DNA of 6,552 nucleotides from Pseudomonadota bacterium. Its GTDB lineage: Bacteria; Pseudomonadota; Gammaproteobacteria; Steroidobacterales; Steroidobacteraceae. How positions within the stretch are numbered: the first letter of the stretch is position 1; each line of letters begins with the position of its first letter. This document shows, in pieces, positions 1 through 5,527 of this stretch. The notes under the pieces were generated by a model that saw nothing but the letters and a program-made list of their open reading frames with translations, was not told the DNA's origin and ran no database searches. A program made the translations under genes and the position numbers. The DNA lies in NCBI GenBank assembly GCA_021781775.1, contig JAJXWE010000096.1, positions 1-6,552 on the forward strand, read 5' to 3'.

Positions 1-1
1 G

Positions 2-283
2 CGCACCGTGCCGCAGGGCCTGTACCTGACCGCGGTGAGCGAAAAAGGCGATCACATCCACTTCAAGGGCGTGGCCCAGTCGAGCACCCGCGTGTCGGAT
101 TTCATGCGCAACATCGATCATTCCGCGTGGCTCACCAACGCCGAGCTCGAAGTGATCAAGGCGGGCAAGGGCTCGCCCGGCTCGAGCTTCACGCTCGACG
201 CGAAGGTGATCTCGCCAAAATCCGCCAAGGCCGGCGCACCGGGTAGCGGCAGCGTCGTGGCCAACGGAGGACATGGCGAATGA
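2..283 (+). CDS. pilN: PilN, type IV pilus inner-membrane alignment protein (5' partial)
   Basis: This is the C-terminal 93 codons of PilN; the start, the short cytoplasmic tail that binds PilM and the membrane helix lie left of the window. The visible part is the periplasmic ferredoxin-like domain. The pattern GLYLTAVSEKGDHIHFKG, then a helix with SSTRVSDFMRNID, then SAWLTNAELEVIKA and a final strand FTLDAKVISP is typical of PilN. In the family, PilN pairs with PilO and links the cytoplasmic PilM ring to PilP and PilQ. The last 20 or so residues are a Gly/Ala/Ser-rich tail, probably disordered. The DNA for that tail carries the pilO ribosome binding site (GGAGG at 266-270). The TGA stop (281-283) overlaps the pilO ATG, so translation of the two is probably coupled. 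A GTG at position 8 is in frame but is an internal valine, not a start. The identification rests on both sequence pattern and gene order. Confidence 0.93.
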   Translation, partial: RTVPQGLYLTAVSEKGDHIHFKGVAQSSTRVSDFMRNIDHSAWLTNAELEVIKAGKGSPGSSFTLDAKVISPKSAKAGAPGSGSVVANGGHGE

Positions 284-945
284 ACGTCCAGGAAGTGCTC
301 GAGGAGCTGCGCGGTCTCGACCCCCGCGACCCAGGCCGCTGGCCGCTGCCGGTGCTCGCCGGGGTGGTGGGCCTGACGTTCCTGGTACTCACGCTGTTGC
401 TCGTGTACCTGTTCGTCTGGCAGACGGTACGGCCGGAACTGGTGCGGCGCGAGCAGCAGGAGCAGGCGCTGCGCCAGGAATTCATGGTCAAGCACGCCGT
501 CGCGGCCAACCTGAACGTCTACCGCCAGCAGCTGAAGGACCTGCGCCGCTCCTTCGGCGCGCTGCTGCGCCAGCTGCCGGGCAAGACCCAGGTGCCGAAC
601 CTGCTCGAGGACATCTCCGACACCGCGAGCGCGGCCGGCCTGAAGCAGCGGCTGTTCAAGCCCGGCAAGGAGACGCAGAAGGAGTTCTACGCGGTGCTGC
701 CGATCCAGATGGAGCTTACCGGCAGCTATCACCAGTTCGGCGCATTCGTGAGCGACATCGCCGCGCTGTCGCGCATCGTGACGCTGCACGACATACAGAT
801 CAAGCCGCTCGCCAACGGCGGATTCGACAATCTGTCCCTGACGCTGACCGCAAAGACCTATCGCTATCTCACGGCGGACGAGATGAGCGCGCAGCGCGCT
901 ACCAAGCACAAGTTCGCCCGTCCCGCGCGCCGAGGGCCGCGCTGA
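280..945 (+). CDS. pilO: PilO, type IV pilus inner-membrane alignment protein
   Basis: PilO is a bitopic inner-membrane protein that forms a heterodimer with PilN through matching periplasmic coiled coils and ferredoxin-like domains, and transmits between the pilus motor and the secretin. The 221 residues show a short cytoplasmic N-terminus, one membrane helix at about 23-47 (LPVLAGVVGLTFLVLTLLLV onward), a charged Gln/Arg-rich coiled coil at about 52-95, and the family-typical LPGKTQVPNLLEDIS stretch near 100. The periplasmic domain follows and contains YHQFGAFVSDIAALSRIVTLHDI. The start is fixed by the ATGA overlap with pilN and by GGAGG at 266-270, nine bases upstream. The last 18 or so residues are unusually basic (KHKFARPARRGPR) and extend past the usual end of the fold near YRYLTADE. 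That makes it slightly longer than the roughly 205 residues of many homologues. The tail's role is unknown. Confidence 0.96.
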   Translation: MNVQEVLEELRGLDPRDPGRWPLPVLAGVVGLTFLVLTLLLVYLFVWQTVRPELVRREQQEQALRQEFMVKHAVAANLNVYRQQLKDLRRSFGALLRQLPGKTQVPNLLEDISDTASAAGLKQRLFKPGKETQKEFYAVLPIQMELTGSYHQFGAFVSDIAALSRIVTLHDIQIKPLANGGFDNLSLTLTAKTYRYLTADEMSAQRATKHKFARPARRGPR

Positions 946-964
946 GGCGCGGGGAGAGACCGGA

Positions 965-1477
965 ATGACCACTAGCCACACCCGCGGACTGAAGCGCACC
1001 GGCACGGCGCTTGCCTGCCTGGTGCTGGCCGCCTGTTCGGGCGGCGAGGGCAGCGTGCAGCGCTTCATCACCCGCGTCGAGCATCAGCCGGGCGGGCGCG
1101 TCGAGCCGCTGCCGAAAGTACCGAAATACGAGACGTTCACGTACGACGATCAGAACATGCGCTCGCCGTTCGTGCCCAGCGAGCCAACCGGAGTCGGCGC
1201 GATACGCCCCGACTCCTCGCGGCCGCGGCAATACCTGGAGCGCTTTCCGCTCGACACGCTGACGATGGTTGGCACCATGCGCCTCGGCAACGTCGTCTAC
1301 GGCCTGGTGCAGACCAAGGACGGGATCGTCCATCGCGTGGCGGTCGGCAACTACATGGGCCAGAACGATGGCCGAATCATTCAGATCACCCCGACTCAAA
1401 TCCGGCTGGCCGAGATCGTCCCCGACGGTCTCGGCGGGTTCGTGAAGCGGCCGGCAGCCCTGGGACTCAGTCAGTGA
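965..1477 (+). CDS. pilP: PilP, type IV pilus inner-membrane lipoprotein
   Basis: PilP is the lipoprotein that binds the PilN/PilO heterodimer through its flexible N-terminal part and the N0 domain of PilQ through its C-terminal beta-domain, bridging the two membranes. The 170 residues begin with a basic segment (KR), a hydrophobic stretch and a clear lipobox L21-A22-A23-C24, so C24 is the predicted lipidated first residue. Residues 25-95 are a low-complexity, Pro-rich linker with the conserved NMRSPFVP motif. From about 97 comes the homology domain: MVGTMRLGNVVYGLVQTKDGIVHRVAVGNYMGQN and, near the end, EIVPDGLGGFVKRPA, both hallmarks of PilP. The start has a good ribosome site (GGGGAGAG at 951-958) and lies 19 nt after pilO. 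The length matches the family (about 170-180). The stop overlaps an in-frame GTG of the pilQ reading frame, which I judge not to be the main pilQ start. Confidence 0.96.
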   Translation: MTTSHTRGLKRTGTALACLVLAACSGGEGSVQRFITRVEHQPGGRVEPLPKVPKYETFTYDDQNMRSPFVPSEPTGVGAIRPDSSRPRQYLERFPLDTLTMVGTMRLGNVVYGLVQTKDGIVHRVAVGNYMGQNDGRIIQITPTQIRLAEIVPDGLGGFVKRPAALGLSQ

Positions 1478-1502
1478 ATAATCCGGTAGCGAACGCTCAT
1501 GC

Positions 1503-1508
1503 AGGGAG
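1503..1508 (+). promoter_or_regulatory. Ribosome binding site that fixes the pilQ start
   Basis: AGGGAG lies seven bases before the ATG at 1516, a near-ideal Shine-Dalgarno placement. The competing GTG at 1474 overlaps the pilP stop (GTGA) and has no purine-rich site in front of it. The ATG also puts the Sec signal peptide directly at the N-terminus, whereas the GTG would add 14 polar residues before it. I therefore start pilQ at 1516. This is inferred from the sequence, with no N-terminal data. Confidence 0.75.
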
Positions 1509-1515
1509 TTCGAGA

Positions 1516-3696
1516 ATGAAAGTCTTTTCGCGGATGTCGCGCGTCGTGGACGCAGCCGCCCTGTCCCTGCTCCTCGCCGTCGCGATGATTGCGGGCCGAC
1601 CCGCTCACGCGGCCGATGCCCAGATTGCACTGCAATCGGTCGGGGTGCAGCAGCTGCCACATGGTCAGATGCAGCTCACGCTTCAGCTGTCCGGACCGGC
1701 ACCGAAGCCGCTGTCGTTCACCATGGACAATCCGGCGCGCATCGTCATCGATCTGCCGAATACCGGGCTCGCGCTGCCCTCGAACGAGATCAGCGTCAAG
1801 TCGGACGGCCTGGAGTCGATCGTCGCCGCTGGAACGCGCCACCGCTCGCGCCTGGTGCTGAACCTCGACTCGATGGTGACCTATGGTATGCACCAGCAGG
1901 GCAACACGATTCTGGTGACGCTCGGTCCGGGCGCGGCGGGCACCGACGACGCGAATCGCGCCGCCGCTGCGGCCAGTGCCGAGAGCGCTGCGGCGGCGAA
2001 CGCCGGACTGGCTCCGCCCTGGCAGATCCGCACCATCAGCTTCCGTCGCAGCACCGATGGGGCCGGCCGGATCCTCGTCCAGCTGTCCGATCCTCACATC
2101 CCGGTCAACCTGCGCCAGCTCGGCAATCAGGTGGTGGTGGATTTCAGCCACGCCGCGGTGCCCTCGAAGCTGATGCGTCGATTCGATGCGACGGACTTTG
2201 GCACTCCGGTCACCGACTTCTCGGTGACGCGCACCTCGAAGGGCTCGCGGATCACGATCGATGCGGCCGGCGCGTTCACCGAGATGGCCTATCAGGCCGA
2301 CACTCAGTACGTGGTCGAGCTGCGGCCCGTATCGCAGGCCCAGTCGGCGGCGCTGCGACCGAAATATACCGGCCAACGCCTGTCGCTCAATTTCCAGAGC
2401 ATCAAGGTGCGCGCGGTGCTGCAGCTGCTGGCCGATGCCAGTGGCCAGAACATCGTGGTCAGCGATTCGGTGCATGGTGCCGTAACGCTGCGCCTGCACG
2501 ACGTTCCGTGGGACCAGGCGCTGCACTTGATCCTGGAGATCAAGGGCCTCGGCGAGCGTCACCAGGGCAACGTCATCCTGGTTGCGCCGCAGGCCGAGCT
2601 CGCCGCGCGCGAGAAGGCCGAGCTGGCCGCGGCGAACGCCGTGCAGCAGCTCGAACCGCTGCGCTCGGAATACATCCAGGTCAATTACGCCAAGGCAGCC
2701 GATCTGGCCTCGCTGATCAAGTCGCAGGGGCACTCGCTGCTGTCGAAGCGCGGCAGCGTGACGGTTGATGAGCGCACCAATACGCTGCTGGTGCAGGACA
2801 CGCCGGAGCGCCTCGCGCAGATCCAGCAGCTGGTGCACCGGCTCGATGTGCCGGTTCGTCAGGTCCTGATCGAGGCGCGCATCGTGCTCGTCAGCAATGA
2901 CTTCCAGCGCCAGCTCGGCACGCAGCTCGGCTTGACCGACTACCAGTCGAACGGCGCCAACGGTATCGTCGCGACCTCCGGAACCTCGGCGGCCACCGAC
3001 ACGATGGTGAGCTCGGCGATCACCAATCTCGCCGCCGGCAGGGCTGCGAGCGGGACGGGATCGCCGATCACCATCCCGACGGGCTCGAGCGCCTCGAATC
3101 GCTACAATGTCAACCTGCCGGTGAGCAACCCGGCCGGCTCGATCGCCTTCGGCATCCTGAGCGGGAACTACCTGGTCGACCTCGAGCTCTCGGCGGCGCA
3201 GGCGGAGACGAAGGCCAAGATCGTCTCCTCGCCGCGGGTGATCACGGCCAACCAGCGCCAGGCGGAGATCATGCAGGGCGTGGAGATACCGTACCAACAG
3301 TCGGCCTCGAGCGGCGCGACCTCTATCGCGTTCAAGAAAGCCGTGCTCGAACTGAAGGTCACCCCGCAGATCACGCCGGACAACCGCATCATCCTCAACC
3401 TCGAGGTGCGCGACGACGAAATCGGCCAGGAAGTGGTCGCGTCGGGCGGTGTGCAGGTGCCGGCGATCGATACCCGCGAAGTGACCACACAGGTCCTGGT
3501 GAATGACGGCCAGACCGTGGTCCTCGGCGGAATCCTGCAGACGAACGATACCGACACCATCAACAAGGTGCCCTGGCTGGGCGACATTCCGATCATCGGA
3601 CATCTGTTCAAGAACACCGCTCACACGAACAACAAGGACGAGTTGCTGGTGTTCGTGACGCCGAAGATCGTCCGCCAGAACCCGGTGGTCTACTAA
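1516..3696 (+). CDS. pilQ: PilQ, type IV pilus secretin
   Basis: PilQ forms the outer-membrane ring through which the pilus is extruded and retracted. From ATG 1516 the protein has 726 residues, close to the roughly 700-770 of gammaproteobacterial homologues. Residues 1-32 are a Sec signal peptide (hydrophobic core LSLLLAVAMIAG, likely cleavage after AHA). Two AMIN domains, which in the family bind peptidoglycan, span about 36-137 and 169-272. They are joined by an Ala-rich linker (146-164, 11 alanines in 19 residues). The N0/STN domain covers about 288-358, followed by a Glu/Ala-rich helix. The N1 domain is at about 382-446 (SEYIQVNYAKAADLASLIK). The secretin core runs from about 449 (QVLIEARIVLVSNDFQRQLG), with a Ser/Thr/Gly-rich loop near 485-535. 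It ends with the secretin signature VVLGGILQ and KVPWLGDIPIIGHLF (about 668-698), then ELLVFVTPKIV. No frameshift or missing segment is seen. Last gene of the pilus block; a strong hairpin follows nine bases after the stop. Confidence 0.97.
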   Translation: MKVFSRMSRVVDAAALSLLLAVAMIAGRPAHAADAQIALQSVGVQQLPHGQMQLTLQLSGPAPKPLSFTMDNPARIVIDLPNTGLALPSNEISVKSDGLESIVAAGTRHRSRLVLNLDSMVTYGMHQQGNTILVTLGPGAAGTDDANRAAAAASAESAAAANAGLAPPWQIRTISFRRSTDGAGRILVQLSDPHIPVNLRQLGNQVVVDFSHAAVPSKLMRRFDATDFGTPVTDFSVTRTSKGSRITIDAAGAFTEMAYQADTQYVVELRPVSQAQSAALRPKYTGQRLSLNFQSIKVRAVLQLLADASGQNIVVSDSVHGAVTLRLHDVPWDQALHLILEIKGLGERHQGNVILVAPQAELAAREKAELAAANAVQQLEPLRSEYIQVNYAKAADLASLIKSQGHSLLSKRGSVTVDERTNTLLVQDTPERLAQIQQLVHRLDVPVRQVLIEARIVLVSNDFQRQLGTQLGLTDYQSNGANGIVATSGTSAATDTMVSSAITNLAAGRAASGTGSPITIPTGSSASNRYNVNLPVSNPAGSIAFGILSGNYLVDLELSAAQAETKAKIVSSPRVITANQRQAEIMQGVEIPYQQSASSGATSIAFKKAVLELKVTPQITPDNRIILNLEVRDDEIGQEVVASGGVQVPAIDTREVTTQVLVNDGQTVVLGGILQTNDTDTINKVPWLGDIPIIGHLFKNTAHTNNKDELLVFVTPKIVRQNPVVY

Positions 3697-3704
3697 AAGA
3701 CAGC

Positions 3705-3731
3705 GCGCCGGCCCGCACTGCGGGCCGGCGC
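3705..3731 (+). terminator. Perfect GC hairpin after pilQ, possible terminator or 3'-end stabiliser
   Basis: Bases 3705-3716 (GCGCCGGCCCGC) are perfectly complementary to 3720-3731, giving a 12-bp all-GC stem with a three-base ACT loop, eight bases after the pilQ stop codon. Its position fits the end of the pilMNOPQ transcript. It is not a standard intrinsic terminator, because the bases after it (CAGAACCAAGG) contain no T-run. It may act as a weak or partial terminator, as a pause site, or as a barrier protecting the mRNA 3' end. Read on the opposite strand, a short TCTTTT follows the stem after several bases, so it could instead stop antisense transcription entering pilQ. The stem itself is certain; its function is inferred. 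Confidence 0.55.
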
Positions 3732-3744
3732 CAGAACCAAGGAA

Positions 3745-3768
3745 GGTGCCCGCGACTGCGCGGCAACC
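3745..3768 (+). other. Second, imperfect hairpin downstream of pilQ
   Basis: Thirteen bases after the first hairpin, 3750-3754 (CCGCG) pair with 3759-3763 (CGCGG) around an ACTG loop. The stem extends outward as 3745-3748 (GGTG) against 3764 and 3766-3768 (C, then ACC), with one bulged base on each side (C3749 and A3765). It is weaker than the first hairpin and likewise lacks a downstream T-run. Its loop and closing bases (GCG-ACTG-CGC) resemble those of the first hairpin (CGC-ACT-GCG). It may be part of a tandem 3'-end structure for pilQ or the first element of the aroK leader. A chance stem in GC-rich DNA is also possible. Confidence 0.35.
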
Positions 3769-3780
3769 GCTTCTCAGGGC

Positions 3781-3903
3781 CATGGATGACCCGCCACGCC
3801 ACGAGCCGGCGAAGCCGCAGTCCGGATCTGAATAATTGCGGATAAGCGCATCCAGCGCTCCCCTGTTCGGCGTGGCGGCTTGATATCCTTTGGGTGATCC
3901 ATG
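3781..3903 (+). promoter_or_regulatory. Structured aroK leader: long-range inverted repeat covering the SD and start codon
   Basis: Two adjacent blocks on the left are complementary, in the right order, to two blocks on the right. Bases 3791-3800 (CCGCCACGCC) match 3869-3878 perfectly. Bases 3781-3792 (CATGGATGACCC) match 3892-3903 (GGGTGATCCATG) at 11 of 12 positions, with one G-G clash. The second right-hand block is exactly the aroK Shine-Dalgarno plus ATG. Folded as RNA, this gives a long stem with a 13-15 nt bulge (about 3879-3893), and translation would be blocked in that state. Inside the stem, 3815-3821 can pair with 3835-3841 (one G-U) and 3845-3849 with 3855-3859, forming a three-way-junction-like layout. 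What is seen is complementarity; RNA folding and regulation are inferred. If aroK has its own promoter inside this region, the left arm would be missing from that transcript. Confidence 0.45.
3892..3899 (+). promoter_or_regulatory. Unusual ribosome binding site of aroK
   Basis: There is no GGAGG before aroK. Bases 3893-3899 (GGTGATC) are instead a perfect seven-base complement to the GAUCACC part of the conserved 16S rRNA 3' end, one base before the ATG. Pairing there places the ribosome in the same register as a normal Shine-Dalgarno. The site contains an in-frame TGA (3895-3897), so the aroK start cannot lie farther upstream. It is also the segment that the upstream arm 3781-3792 could mask. 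Confidence 0.6.
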
Positions 3904-4419
3904 CGCAGCAAGCCACCCAATATTTTCCTCGTCGGCCCGATGGGATCGGGAAAGTCCGCCGTCGGGCGCAGCCTCGCCCGGCTGCTGCGCGTGCCCTTCC
4001 ATGACAGCGACGCGGAGATCGAACGACGCACCGGTGTCGACATTCCGTTCATATTCGACAAGGAAGGCGAGAGCGGATTTCGCGAGCGCGAGCGCGAGGT
4101 ACTCGCCAGTCTGGCCCTGCTGCGCCATGTCGTACTGTCTACGGGCGGTGGCGCGGTGATGCTCCCCGAGAATCGGCGCGTGCTGTCCGAGAACGGCTGG
4201 GTCGTCTACCTGCAAACCTCGGTGGAGCAGCAAGTCGAGCGGGTCAAGCCGGGGCGCCAGCGCCCGCTGCTCAACGGGATCGAGGATCCCGCCGTTCGCC
4301 TGCGCGAGTTGATGGAGATCCGCGATCCGTTGTATCGCTCCATCGCCGACCTCACGGTCACGACGGACGGACGGCAAATCAAGGCCGTGGTCCGCGACAT
4401 CGTGCAGATGATCCGCTAG
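3901..4419 (+). CDS. aroK: Shikimate kinase
   Basis: AroK transfers the gamma-phosphate of ATP to shikimate, giving shikimate 3-phosphate, the fifth step of the chorismate pathway in the cytoplasm. The 172 residues match the usual 170-175. Visible motifs in order are Walker A GPMGSGKS (12-19), D35-S36-D37 for Mg2+ and shikimate binding, R61 in GFRERE for substrate binding, and the GGG turn (82-84) of the Walker B region. The lid segment RQRPLL follows with R121, then R141 in RDPLY contacting substrate. All key residues are present. The N-terminus (KPPNIFLVGPMG) looks like AroK rather than AroL. The start is secured by an in-frame TGA two codons upstream, and the next ATG would cut into Walker A. 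It heads a close-packed aroK-aroB-dgt set, and its leader may form a masking structure. The next gene, aroB, is in the same reading frame after a TAG stop. Confidence 0.98.
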   Translation: MRSKPPNIFLVGPMGSGKSAVGRSLARLLRVPFHDSDAEIERRTGVDIPFIFDKEGESGFREREREVLASLALLRHVVLSTGGGAVMLPENRRVLSENGWVVYLQTSVEQQVERVKPGRQRPLLNGIEDPAVRLRELMEIRDPLYRSIADLTVTTDGRQIKAVVRDIVQMIR

Positions 4420-4428
4420 ATTGCCCCC

Positions 4429-5517
4429 ATGAGCGCAACGGTAGACACTCTGACCGTCGAGCTGGGCGCGCGCAGCTACCCGATCGTGATCGGCGCAGGC
4501 GTCCTGTGCGATGCGGCGCTGGTCGGGCGCTGCGTGCGCGCGCGCGACGTGCTGATCGTCAGCAACACCACCGTGGCGCCGCTTTATCTGGAGTCACTCC
4601 AGAGCGCGCTGCGGCCACGCCGGACGATTGCGACGCTCCTGCCCGACGGGGAGTCGCACAAGACGCTCGACACCGTGGCACGCATCGTCGATGTGCTGGT
4701 GGCGAACCGCTTCGGTCGCGATTGCGCAGTGCTCGCGCTCGGTGGCGGCGTAGTCGGCGACATGGCCGGATTCGCCGCCGCGATCTATCAGCGGGGCGTT
4801 TCATTCGTGCAGGCCCCGACCACCCTGCTGGCTCAGGTCGACTCAGCCGTCGGCGGGAAAACCGGGGTCAATCATCCCGGCGGCAAGAACCTCATCGGTG
4901 CGTTCCACCAGCCTGCGGCGGTCCTGGCCGACACCGCGACCCTCTCGACCCTCCCACCCCGCGAGCTGCGCGCAGGACTGGCCGAAGTGCTCAAGTACGG
5001 CCTGATCCATGACGGTAAATTTTTCGACTGGATCGAAGGCCATGCAGCGGCGCTGCTAGCCGGCGAGCCGAGCGCCTTAGCGCACATCATCCGCCGTTCC
5101 TGCGAGATCAAGGCGGCCATCGTTGCACAGGATGAGCGCGAACACGCCGAGCGCGCGCTGCTCAATCTCGGTCATACCTTCGGGCACGCCATCGAGTCCG
5201 CCGCCGGCTATGGGCGATGGCTGCACGGGGAAGCCGTCGGCGCGGGAATGGCCATGGCGGCACGAATGTCGTTCGAGAGCGGCTGGCTCGGCCGCACCGA
5301 CCTGGATCGGGTTCTACGGCTCATCGAGCACCTCGATCTGCCGACGCGCGTCGCGGACCTGACGCCCGAGGCGTTGCTCCAGCACATGCGCATCGACAAG
5401 AAGGTGCTCGAGGGGCGGATCCGCCTGGTGCTGCTGCGTGCGATCGGCACAGCGTTCGTCACCGCCGAGTACGACGAGGCGCCGCTGAGGCGGACCCTGG
5501 ACGCACACCTCGGCTGA
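4429..5517 (+). CDS. aroB: 3-Dehydroquinate synthase
   Basis: AroB converts DAHP to 3-dehydroquinate, the second step of the shikimate pathway, using bound NAD+ and a divalent metal. The 362 residues match the family length (about 360). The N-terminal NAD-binding half shows DGESHKT (73-79) and GGGVVGDMAGFAAAIYQRG (105-123). Next come APTTLLAQVDSAVGGKTGVN (129-148) and the Lys-containing PGGKNLIGAF. The predicted metal ligands are E186 (in LAEVLKYG), H249 (in NLGHTFGHAIE) and H266 (in LHGEAVG). They sit two residues later than the known E. coli ligands. The C-terminal helical domain ends with MRIDKKVLEGRIRLVLL. Nothing essential is missing. It begins nine bases after aroK with no clear Shine-Dalgarno (ATTGCCCCC precedes the ATG), so it is probably translated by coupling to aroK. 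Confidence 0.98.
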   Translation: MSATVDTLTVELGARSYPIVIGAGVLCDAALVGRCVRARDVLIVSNTTVAPLYLESLQSALRPRRTIATLLPDGESHKTLDTVARIVDVLVANRFGRDCAVLALGGGVVGDMAGFAAAIYQRGVSFVQAPTTLLAQVDSAVGGKTGVNHPGGKNLIGAFHQPAAVLADTATLSTLPPRELRAGLAEVLKYGLIHDGKFFDWIEGHAAALLAGEPSALAHIIRRSCEIKAAIVAQDEREHAERALLNLGHTFGHAIESAAGYGRWLHGEAVGAGMAMAARMSFESGWLGRTDLDRVLRLIEHLDLPTRVADLTPEALLQHMRIDKKVLEGRIRLVLLRAIGTAFVTAEYDEAPLRRTLDAHLG

Positions 5518-5527
5518 CAGCTTGAAC

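Noticed and set aside
273..968. A 231-codon plus-strand frame overlapping pilO
   Set aside because: Its Arg/Ala/Pro-rich translation is typical of an off-frame GC-rich read. pilO in the other frame has a clear membrane helix and family motifs.
118..1071. A 317-codon minus-strand open frame across pilN, pilO and the start of pilP
   Set aside because: It has the same cause: it lies in codon register with pilO. The product is compositionally odd and shows no motif.
1474..1476. GTG start for pilQ overlapping the pilP stop
   Set aside because: There is no ribosome site, and it adds a polar stretch before the signal peptide. ATG 1516 is better on both counts.
3831..3836. AATAAT as a -10 promoter element for aroK
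   Set aside because: It matches five of six consensus bases, but there is no TTGaca-like -35 at 16-18 bases upstream, and the motif lies in the loop and stem of a possible hairpin. An internal aroK promoter remains possible but is not supported enough to annotate.
3884..3889. TATCCT as a -10 element just before aroK
   Set aside because: It matches only four of six bases, has no convincing -35, and would leave an almost leaderless mRNA that cuts into the ribosome site.
1471..4377. A 968-codon open frame on the minus strand covering pilQ, the gap and most of aroK
   Set aside because: It is in codon register with both pilQ and aroK, so its stops would need TTA, CTA or TCA codons in those genes, which GC-rich genomes avoid. 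Its translation is Arg/His/Asp-rich and resembles no family. It is a shadow of the real genes.
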